NCBI RefSeq assembly: GCF_003001675.1
Contig: NZ_PVYW01000020.1
Coordinates: forward strand, 62,001-126,000
Direction of reading: 5' to 3'
DNA from: Cohnella sp. SGD-V74
Lineage (GTDB): Bacteria > Bacillota > Bacilli > Paenibacillales > Paenibacillaceae
DNA: 64,000 nt
Both the position numbers and the translations under genes were made by a program. This document shows, piece by piece, positions 48,956 through 56,907 of this stretch. Position 1 is the first letter of the stretch, and each line of letters begins with the position of its first letter. Below the pieces are notes generated by a model that worked only from the letters and a program-made list of their open reading frames with translations, was not told where the DNA came from and searched no databases.

Positions 48956-50194
48956 CTATTCGCTCAGCCACGTTTTCAATTTGATGCGCGGATCGGCCAG
49001 CTGCTCCGCGGGCGGCGCGGCCCGTTTCTCCGCGAGCAGCTCGGCTTGGCGGAACGGCTTGGCGATCGCCTCGCTCGGTCCCATGCCGCTGACGGCGGAC
49101 AGCCGTCCGTCCGCTCCCAGATGGAAATACAAGCGACCGGCCTCGCCCAGGTCGCGCAGCACGACCGTGTCGGAAGGCTCCGCCAATCCGGCGACAAGCA
49201 GCGTCTGGTCGTATTGATCCGACCAAAACCAGGGCAGGACGGCGTACGGCTCGTCCGAGCCGAGCATCGCGGCGGCGGCGTGCGCGCCTTGATCCTTGGC
49301 GTTGCGCCACGCCTCCAGCCGAATGCGGCGGCCTCCGTACAGCGGGTGCGGGAACGAGCAGCAGTCGCCCGCCGCATAGATGTCGGGATCGCTGGTGGCC
49401 AATCTCGCATCCGCCTTCACCCCGTTGTCCAGCTCCAGTCCGCACGACGCCGCCAGCGCCGTCTCCGGCACGGCGCCGATGCCGGCCAGCGCGACGTCCG
49501 CCGCGAGCTCCGTTCCGTCGGCCAGCCGGATCGCGAGCGCGTCCCCTGCCCGGTCGATCGCGGCGACGGCGGCGCCAAGCCGGACCTCTACGCCGGCTTG
49601 GCGGTGCAGCCGCTCCACCCGCTCCGCGATCGCCTGGGGCACGCCGCGCGTCAGCAGACGAGGCGCGGCCTCCAGCAGGGTGACGGCGCAGCCCCGCGCG
49701 GCGGCGCTCGCCGCCGTCTCCAGGCCGATGAAGCCGCCGCCGATAATGACCGCGCGTGCCCTGGGCCGCAGCCGGCCGCGCAGCCGCTCGGCGTCCTCGA
49801 ACCGGCGCAGGTAGAGCAGCTCTCCCGCTCCCGTGCCTTCCGCCGACAGCTGCCGGGGGCGGGCACCGGTCGCCAGCAGCAGCCGCTCGTACGGCAGCTT
49901 GCGGCCTCCGGCCAGCTCGACGAGATGATTCTCCCGGTCGATGCGAACGGCCGCTTCCCCGCCGATTCGCTCGATCCCGCTGTCGCGCAGCGTTCGATCG
50001 TCGGCGATGACGGACGGCGGAAGCTCCTCCTCCGCGACCAGATGCCGCTTGGACAGCGGCGGACGCTCGTACGGCGGACGGCTCTCGTCCCCGACCAGCG
50101 TTATCGCCCCCGTCCAGCCCAGCGACCGCAGCGTCAGCGCGGCGCGCGCGCCCGCTTCGCCGGCTCCGACAATGACCATTCCTTGTGCGTTCAT
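48956..50194 (-). CDS. FAD-dependent ferredoxin reductase (MocF/BphA4 type)
   Basis: 412 residues from the ATG with AAGGAG seven bases upstream. Two dinucleotide sites, VGAGEAGARAA (8-19, FAD) and IIGGGFIGLETA (150-161, NAD(P)H), and AAGDC at 274-278 mark a BphA4/putidaredoxin-reductase-type enzyme. PYERPPLSKRHL is typical of the group. It should pass electrons from NAD(P)H to the Rieske ferredoxin encoded 30 bases upstream, for the membrane di-iron oxygenase. It is equivalent to MocF in rhizobial rhizopine clusters. Confidence 0.9.
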   Translation of the reverse strand: MNAQGMVIVGAGEAGARAALTLRSLGWTGAITLVGDESRPPYERPPLSKRHLVAEEELPPSVIADDRTLRDSGIERIGGEAAVRIDRENHLVELAGGRKLPYERLLLATGARPRQLSAEGTGAGELLYLRRFEDAERLRGRLRPRARAVIIGGGFIGLETAASAAARGCAVTLLEAAPRLLTRGVPQAIAERVERLHRQAGVEVRLGAAVAAIDRAGDALAIRLADGTELAADVALAGIGAVPETALAASCGLELDNGVKADARLATSDPDIYAAGDCCSFPHPLYGGRRIRLEAWRNAKDQGAHAAAAMLGSDEPYAVLPWFWSDQYDQTLLVAGLAEPSDTVVLRDLGEAGRLYFHLGADGRLSAVSGMGPSEAIAKPFRQAELLAEKRAAPPAEQLADPRIKLKTWLSE

Positions 50195-50224
50195 GGCAAA
50201 CTCCTTAAGCTTCTTCAAGCTTCC

Positions 50225-50548
50225 TTAAGATGGAATTCGAATATAGACCTTGTCCGCGTCCAGCTTGACCGGATACGTCGTCAAGTCGACGCAGACGGGA
50301 GCGCGCTTCGCCGCTCCCGTCGGAATGTCGAAGCGGCCGTTATGCTTCGGGCACTCGATGACGCTGCCCATCACCAGGCCGTTCGACAGGTGGAACTTCT
50401 CGTGCGTGCAGTAGCCGTCCGTCGCGTAATAGTCGCCTTTGTCCGTCCGATAGACGGCGAACGTCCGGTCGCCGTAATCGAAGCGGACGACGTCTTCCTC
50501 CTCGATGTCTTCCGCGTCGCACACCTCGACCCAGATCGGATCGCTCAT
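50225..50548 (-). CDS. mocE: MocE-family Rieske [2Fe-2S] ferredoxin
   Basis: 107 residues with a complete Rieske cluster site: Cys47-x-His49 (YCTHEKFHLSNG) and Cys66-x2-His69 (ECPKHNGRFD). The size and spacing are those of stand-alone MocE-type ferredoxins. It starts inside the desaturase stop (ATGA, 50545-50548), so the two are made together. It carries electrons from the reductase to the MocD-like oxygenase. Confidence 0.92.
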   Translation of the reverse strand: MSDPIWVEVCDAEDIEEEDVVRFDYGDRTFAVYRTDKGDYYATDGYCTHEKFHLSNGLVMGSVIECPKHNGRFDIPTGAAKRAPVCVDLTTYPVKLDADKVYIRIPS

Positions 50549-51639
50549 AACGGTTCACTCCTTGCCTGAGGCGTCGCCTCGCGATCATATTGATAGGGCC
50601 GGGCCGTCGACGGCAGCGGCTTGACCACGACGTACGCGGGATCATGCTTCTGCCGCCGCAGCGCCCGGATCACTTCCTTCAGCGCAGCCAGAAAGCTCGG
50701 ACAGGCCGCCGGGCAGTCGGCCTTCATCTCCTCGTGCAGCTTCGGCAGCGCGTGATACGGAACCATCGGGAACATATGGTGCTCGATATGATAGTTCATG
50801 TTCCAATAGAGAAACCGCAGCACGGGATTCATGTAGATCGTGCGGGAGTTGAGCCGGTGATCGAGCACGTCTTCATGCAGCCCGAGGTGCTGCGTCATGC
50901 CGAACGCCAGCACGATCGCGAAGCCGTAGAAGGTCGGCAGGCCGACCAGCATCGCGGGCAGCAGGCTGCCGGTATACAGGCAGGCCGCGAGAACGAGCAG
51001 CCAGACCAGCAGGCACAGACGCGCCTCTCGGTACACCTTGGGAAACTCGCCGGACGGAATGTATTCCGCCTCCGTCCGCTCCATCCGTCCCAGCGCATGC
51101 AGGAAAAACCGCTTGATCTCGATCGGGCCGCCGTACAGATCAAACAGCTGCATCCATAATATTTTCCACAGGGGCGGCCGCTCCGTAATAATCTCGGGAT
51201 CGCGTCCGACGATAATCGTGTCGGTATGATGCCTGGCGTGGCTCCACCTCCACGGCGTCGCGGAACGCAGCACCATGAACGAGGCGATCTGATAGAGCGC
51301 TTCGTTCATCCACGGCGTCTTGAACGCCGTGCCGTGGCCGCATTCGTGCCACCGGGAATCCGCCGGCGTCGCGTACAGAATCCCGTAAGCCAGAAACGCC
51401 GGAACCGCCCACCACGTGCCCCAGGACAGACAGGCCGCAGCCCCGAATATCGCCAGCAGGCCGAACCAGATCAGCGTGTCGCGGATCGCCGGCCCGTTCC
51501 TGCGTTTCATGAGCGCCTTCATCGTCGCCCGCGGAACCGGACTGACGTACCATTCCGCCGCCACGAGCCCTTTTTCCCTCGCGCGCTCGCTCTCGGGACC
51601 GGTCAGACTGTAATCCCGCCTTTGAACAACCAATGCCAT
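50545..51639 (-). CDS. mocD: MocD-like membrane fatty-acid-desaturase-family oxygenase
   Basis: 364 residues with membrane helices near 55-90 and 205-250 and the three histidine boxes: HECGH (98-102), HARHH (134-138) and HIEHH (284-288), plus His251/His255. These bind two irons as in AlkB-type hydroxylases and desaturases. With its own Rieske ferredoxin and reductase genes it matches the rhizobial MocDEF set, which acts on the O-methyl group of rhizopine. In a glycan locus the likely job is oxidative O-demethylation or hydroxylation of a sugar; lipid desaturation is the alternative. Confidence 0.88.
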   Translation of the reverse strand: MALVVQRRDYSLTGPESERAREKGLVAAEWYVSPVPRATMKALMKRRNGPAIRDTLIWFGLLAIFGAAACLSWGTWWAVPAFLAYGILYATPADSRWHECGHGTAFKTPWMNEALYQIASFMVLRSATPWRWSHARHHTDTIIVGRDPEIITERPPLWKILWMQLFDLYGGPIEIKRFFLHALGRMERTEAEYIPSGEFPKVYREARLCLLVWLLVLAACLYTGSLLPAMLVGLPTFYGFAIVLAFGMTQHLGLHEDVLDHRLNSRTIYMNPVLRFLYWNMNYHIEHHMFPMVPYHALPKLHEEMKADCPAACPSFLAALKEVIRALRRQKHDPAYVVVKPLPSTARPYQYDREATPQARSEPL

Positions 51640-51678
51640 ATCACTACCGCCTCCACCTTGCAGGCTGCCCGCGTGCCG

Positions 51679-52491
51679 TCAACGGCCCGAAGCGCGATGG
51701 CCGAGCAGAAAATCGAGCGTCCTGCGATTAAAATCGTCCAGCCGGTCCCAATGATGGGTGTGCCCGCTTCCGGCGAACACCTCGAGCTCGGCCTGCGGCA
51801 TTTCCGCCGCGATCGCCTCCGTCAGCGGCAGCGGCGTAAACGCGTCGCGGTCGCCGACCGTAAGCAGCGTCGGCGCCGCGACGGCCGCCAATCTCCCCGT
51901 CGTACGATGCGTCAGGCACGCGTCGCACTGCGCGCGGAACGCGTGCGCCGGCATCGGCTCGACCTCGGTCAGCGCCGCGCGGCGAGCCGCCTCCAGCTTG
52001 TCGCCGTGCGCCTCATGATAAGCCGGCGTATAAATAAACGCCTGGAGCAGCCGCTGGAACTCGTCCGGGCGCAGCCGCTCGTATCCCGCCGCCAGCGTCT
52101 CGAACACGCTGGTCGTATACGGCCCGCACGCCTGCCACGAGCAGTTCAGCGTCAGGCTTCGCACCCGCTCCGGCGCGGCCAGCGCGACCTCCTGGGCGAT
52201 GGCGCTGCCCATGGAGATGCCGGAGAGATGGGCCGTTTCCAGGCCCAGCTCCCGCATCAGGCCCAGCGCATCCTCGGCCATCGCCTTCGTCGTATAGGGG
52301 CCGGCGGGCTTGTCCGATTGTCCAGCCCCGCGATTGTCGATCAAGATGCAGCGAAAATGCCGCTCGTAGATACGAGCATGCTCCTCCCAGACGCTGCCCG
52401 GCGCGCCGAGCCCCATCAGCAGAACAAGCGGCTCGCCCGCTCCTCTTTCCGTATAATGCAGCCTGATTCCGTTCGTTCGCACGAATGGCAT
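51679..52491 (-). CDS. Alpha/beta-fold hydrolase
   Basis: 270 residues with the triad of the family: nucleophile Ser in GISMGSA (near 95), Asp in VGDRDAFTP (near 215) and His in GSGHTHHWD (near 246). LLMGLGAPGSVW forms the oxyanion region. GGGAGGG precedes the ATG. It lies between the epimerase and MocD genes. A lactonase or deacylase for a sugar derivative fits the context, but the substrate cannot be read. Confidence 0.88.
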   Translation of the reverse strand: MPFVRTNGIRLHYTERGAGEPLVLLMGLGAPGSVWEEHARIYERHFRCILIDNRGAGQSDKPAGPYTTKAMAEDALGLMRELGLETAHLSGISMGSAIAQEVALAAPERVRSLTLNCSWQACGPYTTSVFETLAAGYERLRPDEFQRLLQAFIYTPAYHEAHGDKLEAARRAALTEVEPMPAHAFRAQCDACLTHRTTGRLAAVAAPTLLTVGDRDAFTPLPLTEAIAAEMPQAELEVFAGSGHTHHWDRLDDFNRRTLDFLLGHRASGR

Positions 52492-52516
52492 CCGTCCGTT
52501 CCCTCCCCGCTCCGTT

Positions 52517-53362
52517 TCAAGTCAAATGACGGCGAATGTACTGCACGCCCAGCCGCGCCGCGTCGTCCGGATGCGCCGCGTAATCCCGCCACAGATGCAG
52601 CCGCGAGATCAGGCCCGGAACCTGCCGGCCGAACGCCTCGATCGTCAGCCAGCCGCCGTAGCCGACGTCCTTCAGCACATCGAACGTTTCCTTCGGCACG
52701 GCATGGCCGCTTCCCGGCACGCCGCGGTTGTTCTCCGAAATGTGCACGTGGAAAATATGCTCCGCCGCCTCCCGCCACGCCCGCGGCACGTCGAGCTCCT
52801 CGATGTTGCCGTGGTGCGTGTCCGCGAGCAGGCCGACGTTCGGCAGACCGACCTGCCGCACGAAGCGGACGCCGTCCGCCAGCGTGTTGACCAGGTACAT
52901 CTCGAAGCGGTTGATCGGCTCCAGCGCCAGGCGGACGCCCCGCTCCGCGGCATACTCCCCCGCCGCGCGCAGCGTCTCCACCGCATCGTTCCATTCGCCG
53001 GGCTGCGGCCCGCGTCCGCTGAAGCGGCCCAAGCCCTGGAACAGCGGACCGCACAGCAGGTCCCCGCCCATAGCGGCGGTGTTGTCGACGGCCAGCTTGA
53101 GCGTCTCCAGCGCGCCCTGCCTCAGCGCCGGGTCCGGGCTGGCCGGATCGGCGACGGCGGCGTCCAGCGCGGCGATTGCGGTGCAGCCGAGCTCAAGTTC
53201 CCGCAGCAGCGCGCCGAAAGCACGCGCATCCGCCGGCGCCATATTGTCGGCGGGCAGCTCCACGCCGTCGAAGCCCCATTCCTTGATCCGCCGCAGCAGC
53301 TCGCCATGGACGGACGGATCGGGCTTGTCCGTCCACAGCAGCAAATTCATTCCCACCTTCAC
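52517..53362 (-). CDS. D-tagatose/D-psicose 3-epimerase-like TIM barrel (4)
   Basis: 281 residues from GTG 53362, chosen because the preceding GGGAGTGA (over the dehydrogenase stop) serves as ribosome site. It resembles ketose 3-epimerases closely: LALEPINRFEMYLVNT, GLLADTHHGNIEE, FHVHISENNRGVPGSGH, and WLTIEAFG, giving the Glu-Asp-His-Glu metal set. These enzymes epimerise free ketoses at C3 with Mn2+ or Co2+. It is coupled to the zinc dehydrogenase, suggesting sequential oxidation and epimerisation of a released sugar. Confidence 0.88.
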   Translation of the reverse strand: MKVGMNLLLWTDKPDPSVHGELLRRIKEWGFDGVELPADNMAPADARAFGALLRELELGCTAIAALDAAVADPASPDPALRQGALETLKLAVDNTAAMGGDLLCGPLFQGLGRFSGRGPQPGEWNDAVETLRAAGEYAAERGVRLALEPINRFEMYLVNTLADGVRFVRQVGLPNVGLLADTHHGNIEELDVPRAWREAAEHIFHVHISENNRGVPGSGHAVPKETFDVLKDVGYGGWLTIEAFGRQVPGLISRLHLWRDYAAHPDDAARLGVQYIRRHLT

Positions 53363-53370
53363 GGCTCCGT

Positions 53371-54363
53371 TCACTCCCATGGCTTCAAAATGATTTTTCC
53401 GCTGTCCTGCGACGCCGACAGCTCGAACGCTTCCTGAATCCGGCTCATCGGGAACGTATGCGTAATGAGCAGATCGGTCAGCGGCGACCGCTCGATCACC
53501 TTCATCAGATCCGGATACAGCTTCAGGTTGTAATGCCAGGAGCCGATCAGATGAATGCCCTTGCGCAGCAGGTCGTCGCTGACGCGGATCGGCGTCTCGG
53601 AGAAGCACTCCCCGACGAACGCGACTTTGCCCTTGCGCCGGACGGCGTCAATCTGCAGCCGGTGCGCGGCGACAACGCCGGAGCAGTCGAGACCGCAGTC
53701 GGCTCCCCTGCCGCCGGTCAGCGCCTTCACCTGCGCAGCCGCGTCGGGATCACGGGGGTCGATCAGATGATCCGCGCCCATCCGGCGCGCCAGCTCCGCC
53801 CGGTAAGGATTCATCTCTACCGCGATGACCCGCGCCCCGCGGAACTTGGCGTTGACGACCGCGCCCAGACCGACCGGCCCGAGGCCGGTAATGAGCACCG
53901 TATCGAACGCGCCTACCTCCATCGCGGAGAACGCGCCGTGGGACGGCCCGAGCCCGCAGCAGGCCAGCGAAGCCTTCTCGTACGATACGCCGTCCGGAAT
54001 CGGCGCGAGCAGCCACGACGGCTTGGACAAATATTGCGTCATCGTCGGCTCGTAATGGTTGAGCCCCCGCTCGCAGTGGATGAAATCGCCCGCGCGGCAC
54101 AGCTCACATTCCCCGCACGGGTACTGCGGCATGACGACGACCCGGTCGCCAACCTTGACCGTGCTGCCCGGCGCGGTCTCGACGACTTCGCCGGCCGCCT
54201 CGTGCCCGAGGCAGTCGGAATGTTCGCCGCGGACGAAGCTTTTGTATTCGGCGCACATCGGCGCCGCATGCACCTTGACGAGCGCCCAGCCCTCCGGCAG
54301 GGCGGGCTTATCCCGCTCGACCAGCTCGGCGCGGCGTTCTCCCGTAATCGCGGCCACCTTCAT
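53371..54363 (-). CDS. Zinc-binding medium-chain dehydrogenase
   Basis: 330 residues. Catalytic zinc residues in APMCAEYKSF and CLGHEAAGEV, structural zinc cysteines in CGECELCRAGDFIHC, and the NAD site GLGPVGLGAVVNAKFRG near 160 define a threonine/sorbitol-dehydrogenase-like enzyme. It oxidises a secondary alcohol of a sugar or polyol. Its ATG overlaps the ThuA stop (ATGA, 54360-54363). If O-demethylation occurs here it is not an obvious glutathione-type formaldehyde dehydrogenase. Confidence 0.88.
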   Translation of the reverse strand: MKVAAITGERRAELVERDKPALPEGWALVKVHAAPMCAEYKSFVRGEHSDCLGHEAAGEVVETAPGSTVKVGDRVVVMPQYPCGECELCRAGDFIHCERGLNHYEPTMTQYLSKPSWLLAPIPDGVSYEKASLACCGLGPSHGAFSAMEVGAFDTVLITGLGPVGLGAVVNAKFRGARVIAVEMNPYRAELARRMGADHLIDPRDPDAAAQVKALTGGRGADCGLDCSGVVAAHRLQIDAVRRKGKVAFVGECFSETPIRVSDDLLRKGIHLIGSWHYNLKLYPDLMKVIERSPLTDLLITHTFPMSRIQEAFELSASQDSGKIILKPWE

Positions 54364-55166
54364 CGTTGCTCGCCTCCCTCAATCTCTTGCTTTAACGGAT
54401 CTTGCTCCGGGATGCGCCGCTCCAATTCGAGCGCCCAATGCATGCCGTTGATCAGCAGCCGCCGGAAAGCGGACAGCTCGAAATCCTCGGGATGCCCCAT
54501 TGTCGTCGTAAAGACGCGGCCGCCTCCGGCGCGCGTTCTCGTCCAGACGACGGGCTGCACGCGCGGCGTCTCGCTCGTGTACGACCAGCCGTTGTCCTCC
54601 GGATTAACGGTCGCGCCGTTCAGCAAAATTTGCGCGCCCTCCGGCGGATACGGAAGCACCTGGTAGAGCCAGGAGCGGCATTCGAAATGCGTCGGTACGC
54701 CCCGCAAAATCGGATGCGGCTCCGCGCCCCAGGCGACCGACACGCTCGTCGACGAGGAATGGCCGAAATGGCGAATCCACGGCGCTCCGAGCACGTCGAT
54801 GCCGAAGCCGTCGTTCCATTCGGCCAGCGGATGATCCTGCGGATATTGGAAGGCGTGCGTGCTCGTCCGCAGGCCGACGACCGGCTTGCCGGACGCCAGG
54901 TAATCGCGGATATGGCCGAACTGCTCCTCCGGCAGCTGCCGGAAGCGGATGTAGAAGACGGCCAGATCGGCCGTCCGCAGCGCCTCCAGTCCGGGGATGC
55001 TGACCGGGGACGCGGGGTCCGGGTCGGCCTGCAGCACCGTGGTCCATGCTCCGTATTTCCTTGCCTCCTCGGCCAGCAGCGGCATCGTTCTCTCCGATTC
55101 GTACTCGTCTTCGCCGCAGACGAACACGATCCGTCGGCCGCGCAGCGTATCATTCGAAGCTTCCAT
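54360..55166 (-). CDS. ThuA-domain protein
   Basis: 268 residues of the ThuA (trehalose utilisation, glutamine-amidotransferase-like) fold: VFVCGEDEYESERTMPLL, DLAVFYIRFRQL, GKPVVGLRTSTHAFQ, RVFTTTMGHPEDFE. Family members cluster with sugar oxidoreductases and glycosidases; the reaction is not firmly known, with keto-sugar processing proposed. AAGGAGGAAT precedes the ATG. It lies seven bases after the GH43 gene. Confidence 0.88.
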   Translation of the reverse strand: MEASNDTLRGRRIVFVCGEDEYESERTMPLLAEEARKYGAWTTVLQADPDPASPVSIPGLEALRTADLAVFYIRFRQLPEEQFGHIRDYLASGKPVVGLRTSTHAFQYPQDHPLAEWNDGFGIDVLGAPWIRHFGHSSSTSVSVAWGAEPHPILRGVPTHFECRSWLYQVLPYPPEGAQILLNGATVNPEDNGWSYTSETPRVQPVVWTRTRAGGGRVFTTTMGHPEDFELSAFRRLLINGMHWALELERRIPEQDPLKQEIEGGEQR

Positions 55167-55172
55167 CGCGTT

Positions 55173-56801
55173 TCATTCCTCCTTCTCCCGGTAGACGAAC
55201 CAATCGAAATCCGCGTGCCGCCCTGCGCCGGACAGGTCGTGGGCGCACAGGCAGACGAACGCCCCGGTAAAGCCCCAATCGGTGAAATAGCCGTCGACCA
55301 GATGCGTGGCGTATTCGTCCGATATTTTGCTGGCGTCCAGCGTCGGCCCGATTCCCTGCCAGTCCTGTCCGTCCAGCGAATAGCGGAAGCGCAGCTCGCG
55401 GCCGTTCAGCTCCAGCTTCAGATGAACGGGCGTCCCTTCCGGGATCGGAATATGCGGCTCCGTATGCTCGTCGTAGACGCCGTGATCGCCCGCGATAATC
55501 CCGATATTTTTGCCCAACGCCTCGTCGCGGCCGATGCGCAAATAATAGTAGTTTTGCGAATTGTAGTAGTACATCAAACCGGCCATCTGCTGGTACGTCT
55601 CCGGCTCGAATTCGACGACGGTCGCCGCTTCGCAGACGAACGCCTGCTGCCGGCGGCCGACGAGGCTGTGCCGGAACCGCGAGTTCGGCGACTCCATGCC
55701 GCGCAGCCGCAGGAAGCCGGGACGCTCGGTCAGCGTCGCCCAAGCTTCGGCGAAGGGTTGGCGCAGTGTCTGCCATTGCAGCCCGAGCGCTTCGCGGTCG
55801 AAATCGTCCTTGTCCGGCACGGACGGGAACGGATGGGCCGGCAGCGCCGGCCCCCGTACGATCGTCTCGGGCGTATTCCCGCCGGAGGCCAGCCGCAGCC
55901 AGCCGTCCGCCGTCCACTCGCAGCGCTGAAGCGCCGTCTCGCGCCCCAGGTTGCAGCGCCGGTCCGCGCCCTCGAGCGGCCTGCCGCACAGATGGGCGAT
56001 ATACCATTCCCCGCTCTGCGTTCGTACGAGACTCGCGTGGCCCGCCTTCTGCAGCGGCAGCTCCGGAGCGTGCCGTGACGTCAGCATCGGCCCGCGCGGA
56101 TCGGTCTCGTACGGACCCTCCAGCGTTCGCGAACGCGCCGTCGTCACCGCATGCTCGTAGCTCGTTCCGCCTTCGGCGACCATCAGATAGTAGCGGCCAT
56201 CCTGCTTGTAGAGATGGGGGCCTTCCGTCAATCCCAGCTCGGAGCCTGCGTAGATTTTGCGGGAAGGGCCGACCAGTTGACCCTCGTTGACAGAATATTC
56301 GCGCAAATAAATGCCGTTGAAGGCGTCTTTGCCTTTCCGGAAGTCCCATTGCATGTTCACGATCCATTTGCGGCCGTCGTCGTCATGGAACATCGACGGA
56401 TCGAAGCCGCTGCTGTTCAGATACACGGGGTCGGACCACGGCCCCTCGATCGCCGGAGCGGTCACGACGTAGTTATGCGTGTCCTTGAACGCTCCGGCAT
56501 GGCTCTTGACGTCGGTGTACACGAGGTAAAACAAGCCTGCGCCATCGTCGTAAGACAGGCACGGCGCCCAGACGCCGCCGGAATCGGGATTGCCCGTCAT
56601 ATCGAGCTGGCCGGGCCGGTCCAGAGGGCGGCCGAGCGGCCGCCAATGGACAAGGTCCCTGGAATGATGAATTTGCACGCCCGGAAACCACTGGAACGTC
56701 GAAGTCGCCATATAATAATCCTCGCCGACTCTGACGATAGAAGGGTCCGGGTGGAAGCCGCGAAGAATCGGATTGCGGATTTCGGCCTGCTCCCGGCTCA
56801 T
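55173..56801 (-). CDS. GH43 family glycoside hydrolase (beta-xylosidase-like, two-domain)
   Basis: 542 residues from ATG 56801 (GAGG upstream). The five-bladed propeller has the GH43 residues: base Asp in NPILRGFHPDPSIV (near 20), pKa Asp in SSGFDPSMFHDDDG, acid Glu in LTEGPHLYK. A C-terminal beta-sandwich (GH43 C2, VVEFEPETYQQMAGLMYYYNSQNYYY) spans about 330-540. This is the layout of intracellular beta-xylosidases/alpha-arabinofuranosidases. It lacks a signal peptide and follows the sugar-binding protein by about 106 bases, so it trims an imported oligosaccharide. Confidence 0.93.
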   Translation of the reverse strand: MSREQAEIRNPILRGFHPDPSIVRVGEDYYMATSTFQWFPGVQIHHSRDLVHWRPLGRPLDRPGQLDMTGNPDSGGVWAPCLSYDDGAGLFYLVYTDVKSHAGAFKDTHNYVVTAPAIEGPWSDPVYLNSSGFDPSMFHDDDGRKWIVNMQWDFRKGKDAFNGIYLREYSVNEGQLVGPSRKIYAGSELGLTEGPHLYKQDGRYYLMVAEGGTSYEHAVTTARSRTLEGPYETDPRGPMLTSRHAPELPLQKAGHASLVRTQSGEWYIAHLCGRPLEGADRRCNLGRETALQRCEWTADGWLRLASGGNTPETIVRGPALPAHPFPSVPDKDDFDREALGLQWQTLRQPFAEAWATLTERPGFLRLRGMESPNSRFRHSLVGRRQQAFVCEAATVVEFEPETYQQMAGLMYYYNSQNYYYLRIGRDEALGKNIGIIAGDHGVYDEHTEPHIPIPEGTPVHLKLELNGRELRFRYSLDGQDWQGIGPTLDASKISDEYATHLVDGYFTDWGFTGAFVCLCAHDLSGAGRHADFDWFVYREKEE

Positions 56802-56907
56802 TTGCCTCACATCCTTTGCTGTCGGCCTCTATTATAGGATTTCTGCGAAATCGCTAACAATCAAGGAATGGAACCTGATCTTGTCATTTTGGAACCTTCT
56901 GCTTCGC

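Noticed and set aside
47268-49217. Long plus-strand frame opposite GH42
   Set aside because: It is a shadow of the beta-galactosidase, whose catalytic residues are intact on the minus strand.
48945-49445. N-terminal extension of the GH42 protein
   Set aside because: The extra residues run out of phase through the ferredoxin reductase gene. A ribosome site and the normal GH42 length both support the ATG at 48944.
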